Shown in pieces: positions 16,208 through 24,747 of a DNA stretch of 64,000 nucleotides (positions are counted from its first letter, which is position 1; each line of letters begins with the position of its first letter). Origin of the DNA: Lachnospiraceae bacterium AC2031 (GTDB lineage: Bacteria; Bacillota; Clostridia; Lachnospirales; Lachnospiraceae). A program made the translations under genes and the position numbers. The notes beneath the pieces are model-generated. The model saw only the letters and a program-made list of their open reading frames with translations, was not told the DNA's origin and ran no database searches. The DNA is taken from positions 2,270,001 to 2,334,000 of the forward strand of contig JIAB01000001.1 in assembly GCA_000687975.1 (NCBI GenBank). The letters run 5' to 3'.

Positions 16208-17920
16208 ATGGCAGATATTTTGGAATACTTGGATTGGCGTGGGGACATCCCCTTCGACGTTGATCCTTTCAACGACGTAGACAACTTAATACTTGCGCAG
16301 ATTTCCTACACGGATCTTGAGGGGGTAATGACTCAAGATGAGGAGCTCCCTATCGAAGAGGTGGCGGGAATATACTTTAACATCCATACTGAGGAAGAGA
16401 TAACAGCTCGTGATACTTTCTTCAAGCTGGCTCCCTTTGTGCTGAGAAAGGCGGCAACGTCCAGACGTTTCCAGGGCACTACCATAGGCAGGTACATCAA
16501 TATGATAAGTGCCGACCGCCAGGAACAGTATTCAGCAGTGACCTATCGACTGCCAAATGGAATCTGTTATGTAGCTTTTCGAGGCACCGATAATACCATC
16601 GTTGGCTGGAAGGAAGACTTTAACCTTACCTTTATGAATGAGACAGCAGGTCAGCGCCGTGCAGTGGAGTACGTGAATTATTATTTTGGTAACACTGACG
16701 AGAGGCTTGTCCTGGGTGGACATTCCAAGGGCGGCAACTTTGCAGTTTATGCTGGAGCCTTCTGTGATGAGGAGATTCAGAACCGAATAGAGGCTGTATA
16801 TTCAAATGATGGTCCAGGCTTCCGTGATGAGATACTGGCTCGGGACGGCTACAAGCGAATACTTCCGAGAGTTATAAGTATCTTGCCTGAAGAATCCATA
16901 GTTGGTGTGCTTCTCTCGAATGAGTATGAGAACCATATCGTAAAGAGCTCAGCGAAGGGCATCAATCAGCACGACCCAATGACCTGGCAGGTATATGGTC
17001 CAGGTTTCGTTGAGGAGGAACATCGAAGTGAGAGCAGTCACCTTATAGATAAGACTATGATGAAATGGCTCGCTACAATGAACGATGAGGACCGAGCGGC
17101 ATTTGTAGATATGCTTTTCTCCTCGATTGAATCCACAGGTGTTACTACACTCCGAGATGTGAGTGATGGTGGTCTTAAAACTATCGCTGAGATAATAAAG
17201 TCCCTTAAGAGTATGGCACCGGAGCGACAGCAGGAGTTCTCAACCAGCGTTAAGCGACTCCTTAAGATAGGAAGCGAGCTTGCTGTAAAGGACGTGAAGA
17301 GCAAGGCGAGACTTCCTAAGATCGAGCGAACTGTTGACAGAAAGTCTGAGCTTCGAAAGACTATGAAGGGAATCCGAAACGATCTCTCAGAAAATCAGAT
17401 CGTGGAATACTCCCATTCAATATGCGAGACTATCCGTGGTCTCCGCAGCTATGCTGAAGCAGACATGATCCTGGCTTATATGAGCACAGGTAGCGAGGTT
17501 CGACTTCAGGAACTGATCAACGCGGCAAGGGCAGATGGTAAGCGTGTTTATATTCCAAAGGTTATCAATAAGAAGGAAATGCGATTCTACCTGTACGATG
17601 GCAAGTTCACTAAGGGTAGCTTCGGAATCAAGGAACCTAAGAATACCAGTGACATGAAGATGTATGATGCTGAGCTGGAACACCTTCTGGGTGAGAACAG
17701 GAAGACTCTAGTAATTATGCCGGCAGTTGCATTTGACATCGATAGGAACCGTCTGGGATATGGTGGCGGGTATTACGACCGCTTCGTCGAAAAGGTGGAA
17801 GGCTATCCAGTCACATTTGTAGCCGCAGGCTATGACTGTCAGATAATCGACAGTATTCCGACGGAACCATGCGATAAGAAACCAGAGATGATAATCACGG
17901 AACATCGTATTATTACCTAG
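16208..17920 (+). CDS. DUF2974 (Mbeg1-like) hydrolase fused to 5-formyltetrahydrofolate cyclo-ligase
   Basis: 570 residues. Start at 16208 is chosen for the AGGAG 6 bases upstream and because MADILEYLDWRGD is a typical DUF2974 opening; an in-frame ATG at 16157 lies in a repeat. Residues 1 to about 340 are an alpha/beta-hydrolase-like DUF2974 domain with the nucleophile elbow GHSKGG (171-176). Residues about 378-570 are a complete 5-FCL/MTHFS domain: RKTMKGIRNDL, AYMSTGSEV, and GYGGGYYDR (about 516-524) that binds ATP/folate. The frame is open throughout, so this is a genuine fusion. MTHFS converts 5-formyl-THF to methenyl-THF with ATP. Confidence 0.88.
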   Translation: MADILEYLDWRGDIPFDVDPFNDVDNLILAQISYTDLEGVMTQDEELPIEEVAGIYFNIHTEEEITARDTFFKLAPFVLRKAATSRRFQGTTIGRYINMISADRQEQYSAVTYRLPNGICYVAFRGTDNTIVGWKEDFNLTFMNETAGQRRAVEYVNYYFGNTDERLVLGGHSKGGNFAVYAGAFCDEEIQNRIEAVYSNDGPGFRDEILARDGYKRILPRVISILPEESIVGVLLSNEYENHIVKSSAKGINQHDPMTWQVYGPGFVEEEHRSESSHLIDKTMMKWLATMNDEDRAAFVDMLFSSIESTGVTTLRDVSDGGLKTIAEIIKSLKSMAPERQQEFSTSVKRLLKIGSELAVKDVKSKARLPKIERTVDRKSELRKTMKGIRNDLSENQIVEYSHSICETIRGLRSYAEADMILAYMSTGSEVRLQELINAARADGKRVYIPKVINKKEMRFYLYDGKFTKGSFGIKEPKNTSDMKMYDAELEHLLGENRKTLVIMPAVAFDIDRNRLGYGGGYYDRFVEKVEGYPVTFVAAGYDCQIIDSIPTEPCDKKPEMIITEHRIIT

Positions 17921-17976
17921 TAATATGAACACATTGTAAATTATCGTATAAAACGCTTTTATTCTTATATGCAATG

Positions 17977-17985
17977 TGTTAGAAT
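17977..17985 (+). promoter_or_regulatory. Extended -10 promoter of purA
   Basis: TGTTAGAAT, 53 bases before the ATG at 18038. A small GGGG-TTTTG-CCCC hairpin (about 17996-18009) follows in the leader. Confidence 0.5.
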
Positions 17986-18037
17986 AGCAAATTGCGGGGT
18001 TTTGCCCCCATTAATAAATAAAGTAGGAGGCGTATTA

Positions 18038-19315
18038 ATGGTTACTGCAGTAGTAGGTGCAAACTGGGGAGACGAAGGAAAAGGAAAAATCACTGACATG
18101 CTGGCTGAGAAGGCTGACATCGTCATCAGATTTCAGGGAGGAGCAAACGCTGGTCATACGATCATCAATGACTACGGCCGCTTCGCATTGCACACACTTC
18201 CTTCAGGTGTTTTCTATGATCATACAACAAGTATCATCGGAAATGGTGTAGCACTTGATATACCAAAGCTTTTCAAAGAGATAAAGAGCATTGAGGAAGG
18301 CGGTGTTCCAACACCTAAGATCCTCGTGTCAGATAGAGCGCAGATGGTAATGCCATATCACGTACTCCTTGATTCATATGAGGAGGAGAGACTTGCTGGT
18401 GCGTCCTTCGGATCAACAAAGTCAGGTATTGCTCCATTTTACTCAGATAAATATGCAAAGATCGGCTTTCAGGTTTCAGAGCTTTTCGAGGATGAGAAGA
18501 CTCTTAAAGAGAAGATTGAGCGAGTAATCGCACAGAAGAATGTTCTCCTCGAGCACCTGTATCATAAGCCACTCCTTACTGTTGACGAAGTATACGCAAC
18601 ACTTATGGAGTATAAAGAGATCGTTGCACCTTATGTATGCGATGTTTCTGCATTCCTTTACAACGCCATGAAGGAAGGCAAGAACGTTCTTCTTGAGGGA
18701 CAGCTTGGTTCAATGAAGGATCCAGATCACGGAATCTATCCTATGGTAACTTCTTCATCAACACTTGCTGGTTACGGCGCAATCGGTGCTGGTATCCCTC
18801 CATATGAGATAAAGAGAGTTGTAACAGTCTGCAAGGCATACTCAAGTGCTGTTGGCGCAGGCGAGTTCGTAAGTGAGATCTTCGGTGAGGAGGCTGACCT
18901 TCTCAGAACTCACGGTGGTGATAAGGGTGAGTTTGGTGCTACAACAGGTCGTCCACGTCGTATGGGTTGGTTCGACTGTGTTGCTTCAAAGTATGGCTGC
19001 CGTCTCCAGGGTACAACAGATGTTGCATTTACAGTTCTTGATGCACTTGGATACCTTGATGAGATTCCAGTATGCGTTGGTTACGAGATCGACGGCGAAG
19101 TTACAACAGACTTCCCTGTAACAACAAAGCTTAAGAAGGCTAAGCCAGTCAACAAGGTTCTTCCAGGATGGAAGTGCGATATCCGCGGCATCACAAAGTA
19201 TGAGGATCTTCCTGAGAACTGCCGCAACTACATCGAGTTCGTAGAGAAAGAGATTGGCTTCCCAATCACAATGATTTCAAACGGCCCAGGTCGTCATGAG
19301 ATCATTTATCGTTAA
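18038..19315 (+). CDS. purA: Adenylosuccinate synthetase
   Basis: 425 residues, normal family length. GTP-dependent ligation of IMP and aspartate, the step before purB in AMP synthesis. Visible motifs: GANWGDEGKGK (7-17), QGGANAGHT (about 33-41), LLEGQLGSMKD (about 220-230) and TTGRPRRMGW (about 300-309). AGTAGGAGG is 8 bases before the ATG. It is monocistronic, bounded by an extended -10 promoter and a terminator. Confidence 0.97.
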   Translation: MVTAVVGANWGDEGKGKITDMLAEKADIVIRFQGGANAGHTIINDYGRFALHTLPSGVFYDHTTSIIGNGVALDIPKLFKEIKSIEEGGVPTPKILVSDRAQMVMPYHVLLDSYEEERLAGASFGSTKSGIAPFYSDKYAKIGFQVSELFEDEKTLKEKIERVIAQKNVLLEHLYHKPLLTVDEVYATLMEYKEIVAPYVCDVSAFLYNAMKEGKNVLLEGQLGSMKDPDHGIYPMVTSSSTLAGYGAIGAGIPPYEIKRVVTVCKAYSSAVGAGEFVSEIFGEEADLLRTHGGDKGEFGATTGRPRRMGWFDCVASKYGCRLQGTTDVAFTVLDALGYLDEIPVCVGYEIDGEVTTDFPVTTKLKKAKPVNKVLPGWKCDIRGITKYEDLPENCRNYIEFVEKEIGFPITMISNGPGRHEIIYR

Positions 19316-19335
19316 TAAAGACAAATGAAATTATC

Positions 19336-19370
19336 AGTTGGCATTCCATAAAAGGGGTGCCAACTTTTTC
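19336..19370 (+). terminator. Terminator after purA
   Basis: AGTTGGCA (19336-19343) pairs with TGCCAACT (19358-19365), followed by TTTTC. Confidence 0.85.
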
Positions 19371-19377
19371 TTTTAGA

Positions 19378-19386
19378 TGGTATAAT
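19378..19386 (+). promoter_or_regulatory. Extended -10 promoter of the glycerol-1-phosphate dehydrogenase gene
   Basis: TGGTATAAT, 59 bases before the ATG at 19446. Confidence 0.55.
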
Positions 19387-19445
19387 TCGTAGGTAGGCCC
19401 CGCTGTAGGGAAATGGGGAAAAAGTATTGATAAGAGGAGAAGAGT

Positions 19446-20513
19446 ATGCATCAGTTTAAATTGCCATATCATCTGATCGTTGATGACGGAATCTTTGGAA
19501 GAATCCCATCAGTTATGGAGGACGTGCTTCCAGGACTTGATCAGAAGAAAACTATAATAGTAACAGAAGAGAACCTGAAGGGAATCTTCGAAAGTATAAT
19601 CGCAGGAATCGAGAAGAGCTTTCCAAACAGTGAGCTCTACCTGATACAGGCTGCAAGCTACGACAATGCTGTAGCTCTTGCAAAGTATATAACAATGAAT
19701 GACATTCATACTGTTATCGGATTCGGTGGCGGTACAGTTCTGGACCTTGCCAAGTTCGCTGCATTTGTCAGCAAGGCAAAGCTTATCTCATTGCCAACAA
19801 CTATCAGTAACGACAGTCTTGCATCACCTGTTGCTGTACTTGGTACAGAAGGCAGAGCTCGTAAGAGCTTCAAATGTACCATTCCACACGCTATCCTCGT
19901 AGATGCATCAGTAATAATGAGTGCTCCAGAGAGACAGCTTCTTGCGGGAATCGGTGATACTGTCAGCAAGTACACAGCCCTCAACGACTGGAAGATAGCT
20001 CATATTGCTGGAAAGGACTACGTTGACGACTTCGCATACATGATATCTAAGATGGCATTTAACTCCATTGCATATAATGACATGAAGGAGCTGAAGAGTG
20101 TGGACTTCATCAAGCGTCTCACCCAGGCTCTCGTAATGGGTGGACTTGCTATGGAGATTGCGGGAACATCTCGTCCAAGTAGTGGATCTGAGCATCTGTT
20201 CTGCCACGCCCTTGAGGAGAACTTCGCGGACAAGGTAAATGTGCCTCACGGTATTGCAGTTGCCATGGGAAGCTACGGCGCCTGCAAGTTCCAGGAGCGT
20301 AACATCGCTAAGATCACCCGCATCATAAAGGACTACGACCTGCCAGTTGTTCCATCCAGCTGGAACGTCACCGAAGAAATCTTCGTTGGTGCATGGCAGA
20401 GTGCGGCTGCAACAAGAGCAGACCGCTACACAATCCTGAATGAGACAGATCTTTCCACCGAGAGACTTTCAAAGCTCTACTATGAGATGGAAGATGTGTT
20501 TGCAAACCGATAG
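19446..20513 (+). CDS. sn-Glycerol-1-phosphate dehydrogenase family (iron-ADH superfamily)
   Basis: 355 residues. NAD(P)-binding GFGGGTVLDLAKF (about 94-106), SLPTTISNDSLASPVAV (about 117-133), and metal ligands in GIGDTVSKYTA (Asp), GSEHLFCHALE (His) and VPHGIAVAMG (His). This pattern fits glycerol-1-phosphate dehydrogenase (EgsA/AraM) better than glycerol dehydrogenase. Bacterial members make sn-glycerol-1-phosphate from dihydroxyacetone phosphate, used in ether-type or polyprenyl glycerol lipids. GAGGAG precedes the ATG. Gene stands alone between promoter and terminator. Confidence 0.85.
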   Translation: MHQFKLPYHLIVDDGIFGRIPSVMEDVLPGLDQKKTIIVTEENLKGIFESIIAGIEKSFPNSELYLIQAASYDNAVALAKYITMNDIHTVIGFGGGTVLDLAKFAAFVSKAKLISLPTTISNDSLASPVAVLGTEGRARKSFKCTIPHAILVDASVIMSAPERQLLAGIGDTVSKYTALNDWKIAHIAGKDYVDDFAYMISKMAFNSIAYNDMKELKSVDFIKRLTQALVMGGLAMEIAGTSRPSSGSEHLFCHALEENFADKVNVPHGIAVAMGSYGACKFQERNIAKITRIIKDYDLPVVPSSWNVTEEIFVGAWQSAAATRADRYTILNETDLSTERLSKLYYEMEDVFANR

Positions 20514-20540
20514 GTGATAAAATCGTATAGATACAGAAAG

Positions 20541-20588
20541 AAAAAACAAGTGCGATAGCAGGAAAATGCCATCGCACTTGTTTTTTTT
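20541..20588 (+). terminator. Terminator after the glycerol-1-phosphate dehydrogenase gene
   Basis: CAAGTGCGAT / ATCGCACTTG with a flanking A-run and T-run; works in either direction. Confidence 0.88.
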
Positions 20589-20610
20589 GAACTAGTAATT
20601 CAAGGTTTCT

Positions 20611-20679
20611 ATCACAACTTATCACAAGTTGCAAATTTTATCACAACTTATCACAACTTATCACAACTTATCACAAGTT
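20611..20679. repeat. Tandem decamer cluster ATCACAACTT
   Basis: Two units at 20611-20630 and four at 20640-20679. The last unit of each group reads ATCACAAGTT, which gives the inverted repeat AACTT-atcac-AAGTT at 20616-20630 and 20665-20679. The array ends about 25 bases upstream of a TACAAT -10-like box. Confidence 0.85.
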
Positions 20680-20703
20680 CTCCTAAGATTAGTAAACCAC
20701 AGG

Positions 20704-20709
20704 TACAAT
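20704..20709 (+). promoter_or_regulatory. Possible -10 box of the kinase gene
   Basis: TACAAT, 35 bases before the ATG at 20744. No -35 box at the expected 20681-20686, directly next to the decamer array, so activation through the array is possible. Confidence 0.35.
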
Positions 20710-20743
20710 GACAACATCTCCCCAAGGTGTTATTATCTAATTT

Positions 20744-21211
20744 ATGAAGACAGAGAATGTAAAAACTTTATACGTTATGATAGGAATTCAAGGTAGTGGA
20801 AAGTCTACATTCTGCGGAAGGTACCTCTCGGATGTTCAGCGTGTTAATCTGGATACCCTGCATACCAGAAATAAAGAGGCGCTTATGATAGCTGAATGTC
20901 AGAGGAATGGCGTTTCCTACGTTGTTGACAATACAAATCCAACCAGGGACGACCGTGCCCGTTACATTCCTTCTGCGAAGGCTGAGGGATATAGGATTGT
21001 TGGATACTTTATGCAGTCCCGAGTTCAGGACTGTATAAAGAGGAATGAAGGACGAGAGGGTAAAGCAAAGGTTCCGAATGGAGCCATAGTGATGACCTCT
21101 AATAAGCTGGAAATGCCATCGAAGGCGGAAGGCTTTGATGAGCTTTACTTTGTTTGTATAGATGGAGAGGATATGACAATCTCTGAATGGAGGGGTGAGG
21201 ATAAAATATGA
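20744..21211 (+). CDS. P-loop kinase resembling polynucleotide 5'-kinase
   Basis: 155 residues. Walker A GIQGSGKST (14-22), then NLDTLHTRN and VVDNTNPTRDDRARYI, the layout of the T4 Pnk-type 5'-kinase / AAA_33 family; basic lid residues follow (SRVQDCIKRNEGREG). Such enzymes phosphorylate polynucleotide ends or small molecules; the substrate here is unknown. Its stop overlaps the next start as ATGA (21208-21211), so the two genes are coupled. The pair is preceded by a decamer array. Confidence 0.82.
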   Translation: MKTENVKTLYVMIGIQGSGKSTFCGRYLSDVQRVNLDTLHTRNKEALMIAECQRNGVSYVVDNTNPTRDDRARYIPSAKAEGYRIVGYFMQSRVQDCIKRNEGREGKAKVPNGAIVMTSNKLEMPSKAEGFDELYFVCIDGEDMTISEWRGEDKI

Positions 21212-21996
21212 AAACAATTCAGGAAAGATATGAAGAGATTAAGGATAGGACAGACCTTACTGACAGTATTGATAAGTTGATAGTGGACTGTTACAGGTAT
21301 AAGGTCTTTAAAGCTAACCCTTCTGCTAAGTTTAAGAGGGAGTTTAAGGATGATTTTGAGTATGACTATCCACTTCTTGTTAGCGATATAAAGAGACAGT
21401 TGGCCAGTGATCTTCGTGGCAGGGTGAAGTTCCTTAAAGAGGGTGAAGCGTTTGAGGATAAAATGAAAGCCCAACGAGCAAAGAGGGGCTACGCAGATGT
21501 AGATGTGTGGAACATGGATTCATGGTTTCTTAGGACTATGCTTCCAATGATGAAGCAGCTGAGGAAGAAACATCATGGTTTTCCTGGTTCGTTTTTGTCT
21601 GGGTTCGATGCTCCACCTGAGGAGAGTGAGGCTGCAAATGCTAAGTGGGAAGGAATTCTTGATAGGATGATCTTTCTTCTTACTGAGATGGATGCAGATA
21701 AATGCTCTATGAAGAATCCTTACGAGAAGGCGTATAATGGGCTGAATAGAAAGTTCCGTAAGGAACTTGGCTGGTTTGGTGAGAAGGCCAAGACTCCTGA
21801 GGAACTTGCTGAGGAAAAGGAGAAGGGCTCATCAAGAATGTATTCGCCTTGGGATTTTCCAGACCGTTATCCAACGGCAAAAGAGATAAAAGATAAATAT
21901 TTTGATTATGAAGCAAAAATAGACGAATACAGGGATAAGTGTAAGGATGAATTCTTTGAACTGTTTTCAAAGTACTTTTGGATGCTTTGGGATTAA
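21208..21996 (+). CDS. Unknown protein with phage-like W-N-M-D...LP signature
   Basis: 262 residues, soluble, highly charged, not confidently recognised. The segment VWNMDSWFLRTMLPMMKQLRKKHHGFP (about 98-124, key residues N-M-D, L-P, G-F-P), then a W and an M-I-F-L-L helix, recalls phage-encoded proteins with a W-D-L-D...LP-x-L...G-x-P pattern of unknown function. Coupled by ATGA overlap to the kinase gene. Ends at a strong terminator. Confidence 0.65.
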   Translation: MKTIQERYEEIKDRTDLTDSIDKLIVDCYRYKVFKANPSAKFKREFKDDFEYDYPLLVSDIKRQLASDLRGRVKFLKEGEAFEDKMKAQRAKRGYADVDVWNMDSWFLRTMLPMMKQLRKKHHGFPGSFLSGFDAPPEESEAANAKWEGILDRMIFLLTEMDADKCSMKNPYEKAYNGLNRKFRKELGWFGEKAKTPEELAEEKEKGSSRMYSPWDFPDRYPTAKEIKDKYFDYEAKIDEYRDKCKDEFFELFSKYFWMLWD

Positions 21997-22000
21997 TAAG

Positions 22001-22036
22001 GCGACCGGTGACAAACTGTCATCGGTTGCTTTGTTA
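22001..22036 (+). terminator. Terminator after the kinase pair
   Basis: GCGACCGGTGACA / TGTCATCGGTTGC with an AAC loop, followed by TTTGTT. Confidence 0.8.
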
Positions 22037-22126
22037 TTTGATAACAAAGCAAAAAAATAATAAAGAAACATAAAAAATAATAAAAGTGTGAAGAATTAAT
22101 AATTGATGGTTTATCGGTGTTTTATT

Positions 22127-22135
22127 TGCTATAAT
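22127..22135 (+). promoter_or_regulatory. Extended -10 promoter of the DUF2339 gene
   Basis: TGCTATAAT, 44 bases before the ATG at 22180; TTGATG at 22103 is a poor, widely spaced -35. Confidence 0.6.
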
Positions 22136-22179
22136 TATATAGTTAGTTTGACGGTATGATATCTAAAAAGGGGGATATT

Positions 22180-24690
22180 ATGTCAGAAATACAAGAACTT
22201 GAAGCGAAACTCGTTGAGAGTCAGAAAAAACTGAATGATCTTCAATACGAGGTTAACGCTATTCATATGGAACTCCTTAAGTTAAAGGATGAGGAGAAGA
22301 CTCAGGTTAAGCAGGAGGCTCAACAATATGTATCGCCATATAGACAGCAGCCTGCAGCACAGGGCCAACCTACGGCACAGGAGCAGCAAGTCGTGCAGCA
22401 GCAACCTGTAGTTCAGCAGCCTGTGGTAGCGCAGGGCCAGCCAGATGCACAGCCATCTATACAGCCAGACATGCAGCAGACTCAGGTGCAGGAATATCAG
22501 CCAAAGCCAAAGTATTGGGAGGCGCAGATGCCTGGATACAAGGGACCAAAGCCAGATGGCTATTGGGGACCAAGTGATCCGACAACTAACGTAAAGCCTG
22601 CTCGTGATACTGAGTGGCTTGTTGGTATTCGAGGAATGGGAATCGTTGCGTCGATTCTGGTATTTATCAGTTTTATCTTATTTGCAATGTACCTGATTCC
22701 AGGACTTACGGATGAGATAAAAATGGCACTTATGTTTATCATAAGTGGCGGACTTACAGCTGTAGGCCTTTTCTTCTGGCTTAGAAAGAAGGAGAGTCTT
22801 TTCTTCCTGTCGCTGGGAGCCTGCGGAATTGGTGCTCTTTATATATCGCTCTTTGTTAGTAATATATACTTTGGAATGATAGAACAGATACCACTTTATA
22901 TTCTGCTCCTTATCTGGGCAGCTGGCGTTCTGTATCTTTCAAAGATAAAACCGCTGCTTTTCGAGATTATCGGTCTTTCGGGTATCATCATATCGGTAAT
23001 GCTTGGAACATTTTCTTGTGTAGACGATCGCGACGGTATAATGCTTGGTGTTCTTGCAATATATCTTGCAATAGGTATCCTTGCATTCATGCTCTTTAGA
23101 TTAAAGGACAATGTGGGACTGGTGATTTCAAATGTGGCTGCATGCATTGGTACATTTACCATAGTTATTGGTTGTTTCGATGTAATCTATGATACAGCAT
23201 TTCCTTGTATCGTTATGATTCTTTTCACTATGGTGCTGATTGTGATGAATCTGATTCTCATCAATGAGGATAGATACACCTATCTGCCTGTATTTGGAGC
23301 TATATTCACGGCGATGTTGCTGCTTTCGATTAAGGCGGCGATTCCTGAAGAAGAGTTCGCAAGAATCATGGTACTTATTATCGCTGTGATCTTATATATT
23401 GGTATTGAGCTTTATCACAAGCTGGAACTCCGTTCGCGTGCTCCTATCGGCGCGGGTAAGAGCGTAGGAGTTATCATCTGGGAAGCAATGCTGCTTATTG
23501 TTTCTGCAGTGTGCATAATGAAGCATGATGGAATAAATGAATATGTAGGTGTATTCGCACTTATAATTCCGCTCCTTGCTTATGGCTTTATTGCTGATGA
23601 CAAGCAGTCGAAGATCAGTTCACTTGCACTTTATATGATCCTCGCTGTTGAGGTTTCTATTACCCCTTGGGCGGGACTCTTCTATGTGATAGTTGTATTC
23701 GCTCTCTTCGCAGTGATGATGTATGTGAACAGGAATCAGTATAACGGAGTACTTAAGATACTTTTCTACATAACATTTATTATTGGCTTGACAGTGTGGT
23801 ATACGGATGTATCTCTTGAACAAGACTGGGATGGCTGGGTGTCACCAACTATACTGCTTGCAATAACAGGTGCTCTCAACTTCGCAGCATGTAAGACCCC
23901 ATTTGGCAAGAACTGGCTGACTGGGGATGAAGAGAAGGGCTTTAGGATTACGACTTATGTTATAAATTCGTTCCTGATGATCGAGGCTATCCTTATTATG
24001 TATAACGCTCCGGGAGACGGGGTTCGAACTGCAGCTGTTCTGATAGCAATCATGCTCTTCATAATCAATTCAAGGAACCTTCTGAAGACCGAGAATAATC
24101 TTGCGATAGTTTATGTGGGTGTTAAGTTTACAGTTTTGCTGATCTGTGTTCTTGATTCCTTCAGTGCTGTGAACTATGTAATTAGCATTTCTGTCTTTGT
24201 ACTTGCTACGCTGTTTATTTTGCTTGGTTTCAAGATGAAGCTGAAGAGTCTTCGTATTTACGGCCTCGTTACAACCATGATCTTTGCGGTTAAGCTGGTG
24301 ATGGTGGATATTAAGTATGATAACGTGCTTGGTAATGCGCTCAGCTTCTTTATAAGCGGTCTTATCTGTTTCGGTATCAGTGCGCTTTATAGTATTGCTG
24401 ATAAGAAGCTGTTTAAGGCTGAGGCGGCTCCAAGTGTTGAAAATGTAACGCCGGAGTATGTGAATCCAGAGTATGTAGACCCAAATGTAGTGAATCCACA
24501 GTATGTTGATCCGACTGCTGTGAACCAGCAGTATGTTGCTTCGAATGCGATGAATCAGCAGTATGTTGCTCCGAATGCGATGAACCAGCAGTATGTTGAT
24601 CCCAATACAGTGAATCAGAATACATTTATCGGAGAGGCGGAAATCAGAAACGATATTCCTCAGGACATGAACGGTGGAAATGGTATCTAA
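22180..24690 (+). CDS. DUF2339-type polytopic membrane protein
   Basis: 836 residues. Start at 22180 has GGGGG 6 bases upstream; an earlier ATG at 22156 does not. N-terminal coiled coil (1-45), a Gln/Pro/Val-rich linker (about 46-115), the motif PKYWEAQMPGYKGPKPDG, then about 22 hydrophobic segments from about residue 150 to 745, the plan of DUF2339 membrane proteins. The C-terminal tail has tandem NQQYV-x-PN repeats. Function unknown; family members are suspected envelope or transport proteins. Confidence 0.82.
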   Translation: MSEIQELEAKLVESQKKLNDLQYEVNAIHMELLKLKDEEKTQVKQEAQQYVSPYRQQPAAQGQPTAQEQQVVQQQPVVQQPVVAQGQPDAQPSIQPDMQQTQVQEYQPKPKYWEAQMPGYKGPKPDGYWGPSDPTTNVKPARDTEWLVGIRGMGIVASILVFISFILFAMYLIPGLTDEIKMALMFIISGGLTAVGLFFWLRKKESLFFLSLGACGIGALYISLFVSNIYFGMIEQIPLYILLLIWAAGVLYLSKIKPLLFEIIGLSGIIISVMLGTFSCVDDRDGIMLGVLAIYLAIGILAFMLFRLKDNVGLVISNVAACIGTFTIVIGCFDVIYDTAFPCIVMILFTMVLIVMNLILINEDRYTYLPVFGAIFTAMLLLSIKAAIPEEEFARIMVLIIAVILYIGIELYHKLELRSRAPIGAGKSVGVIIWEAMLLIVSAVCIMKHDGINEYVGVFALIIPLLAYGFIADDKQSKISSLALYMILAVEVSITPWAGLFYVIVVFALFAVMMYVNRNQYNGVLKILFYITFIIGLTVWYTDVSLEQDWDGWVSPTILLAITGALNFAACKTPFGKNWLTGDEEKGFRITTYVINSFLMIEAILIMYNAPGDGVRTAAVLIAIMLFIINSRNLLKTENNLAIVYVGVKFTVLLICVLDSFSAVNYVISISVFVLATLFILLGFKMKLKSLRIYGLVTTMIFAVKLVMVDIKYDNVLGNALSFFISGLICFGISALYSIADKKLFKAEAAPSVENVTPEYVNPEYVDPNVVNPQYVDPTAVNQQYVASNAMNQQYVAPNAMNQQYVDPNTVNQNTFIGEAEIRNDIPQDMNGGNGI
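24450..24620. repeat. In-frame repeats, ~30-bp unit
   Basis: Encodes repeated V/MN-x-QYV-DP/AP-N units near the C-terminus of the DUF2339 protein. Central units (ATGAACCAGCAGTATGTTG) are almost identical in DNA. Confidence 0.8.
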
Positions 24691-24694
24691 TCTC

Positions 24695-24703
24695 TGCTAT
24701 AAT
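24695..24703 (+). promoter_or_regulatory. Extended -10 promoter of the HD-domain gene
   Basis: TGCTATAAT only 5 bases after the upstream stop codon and 45 before the start at 24748. Confidence 0.5.
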
Positions 24704-24747
24704 TATAATGTTAGGGTTTATTATTCTACATTTAGGAGGATAAGGCT

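Noticed and set aside
20611-20679. TTATCACAA repeats as DnaA boxes or replication origin
   Set aside because: One base short of the TTATNCACA pattern, no AT-rich unwinding region and no dnaA/dnaN genes nearby.
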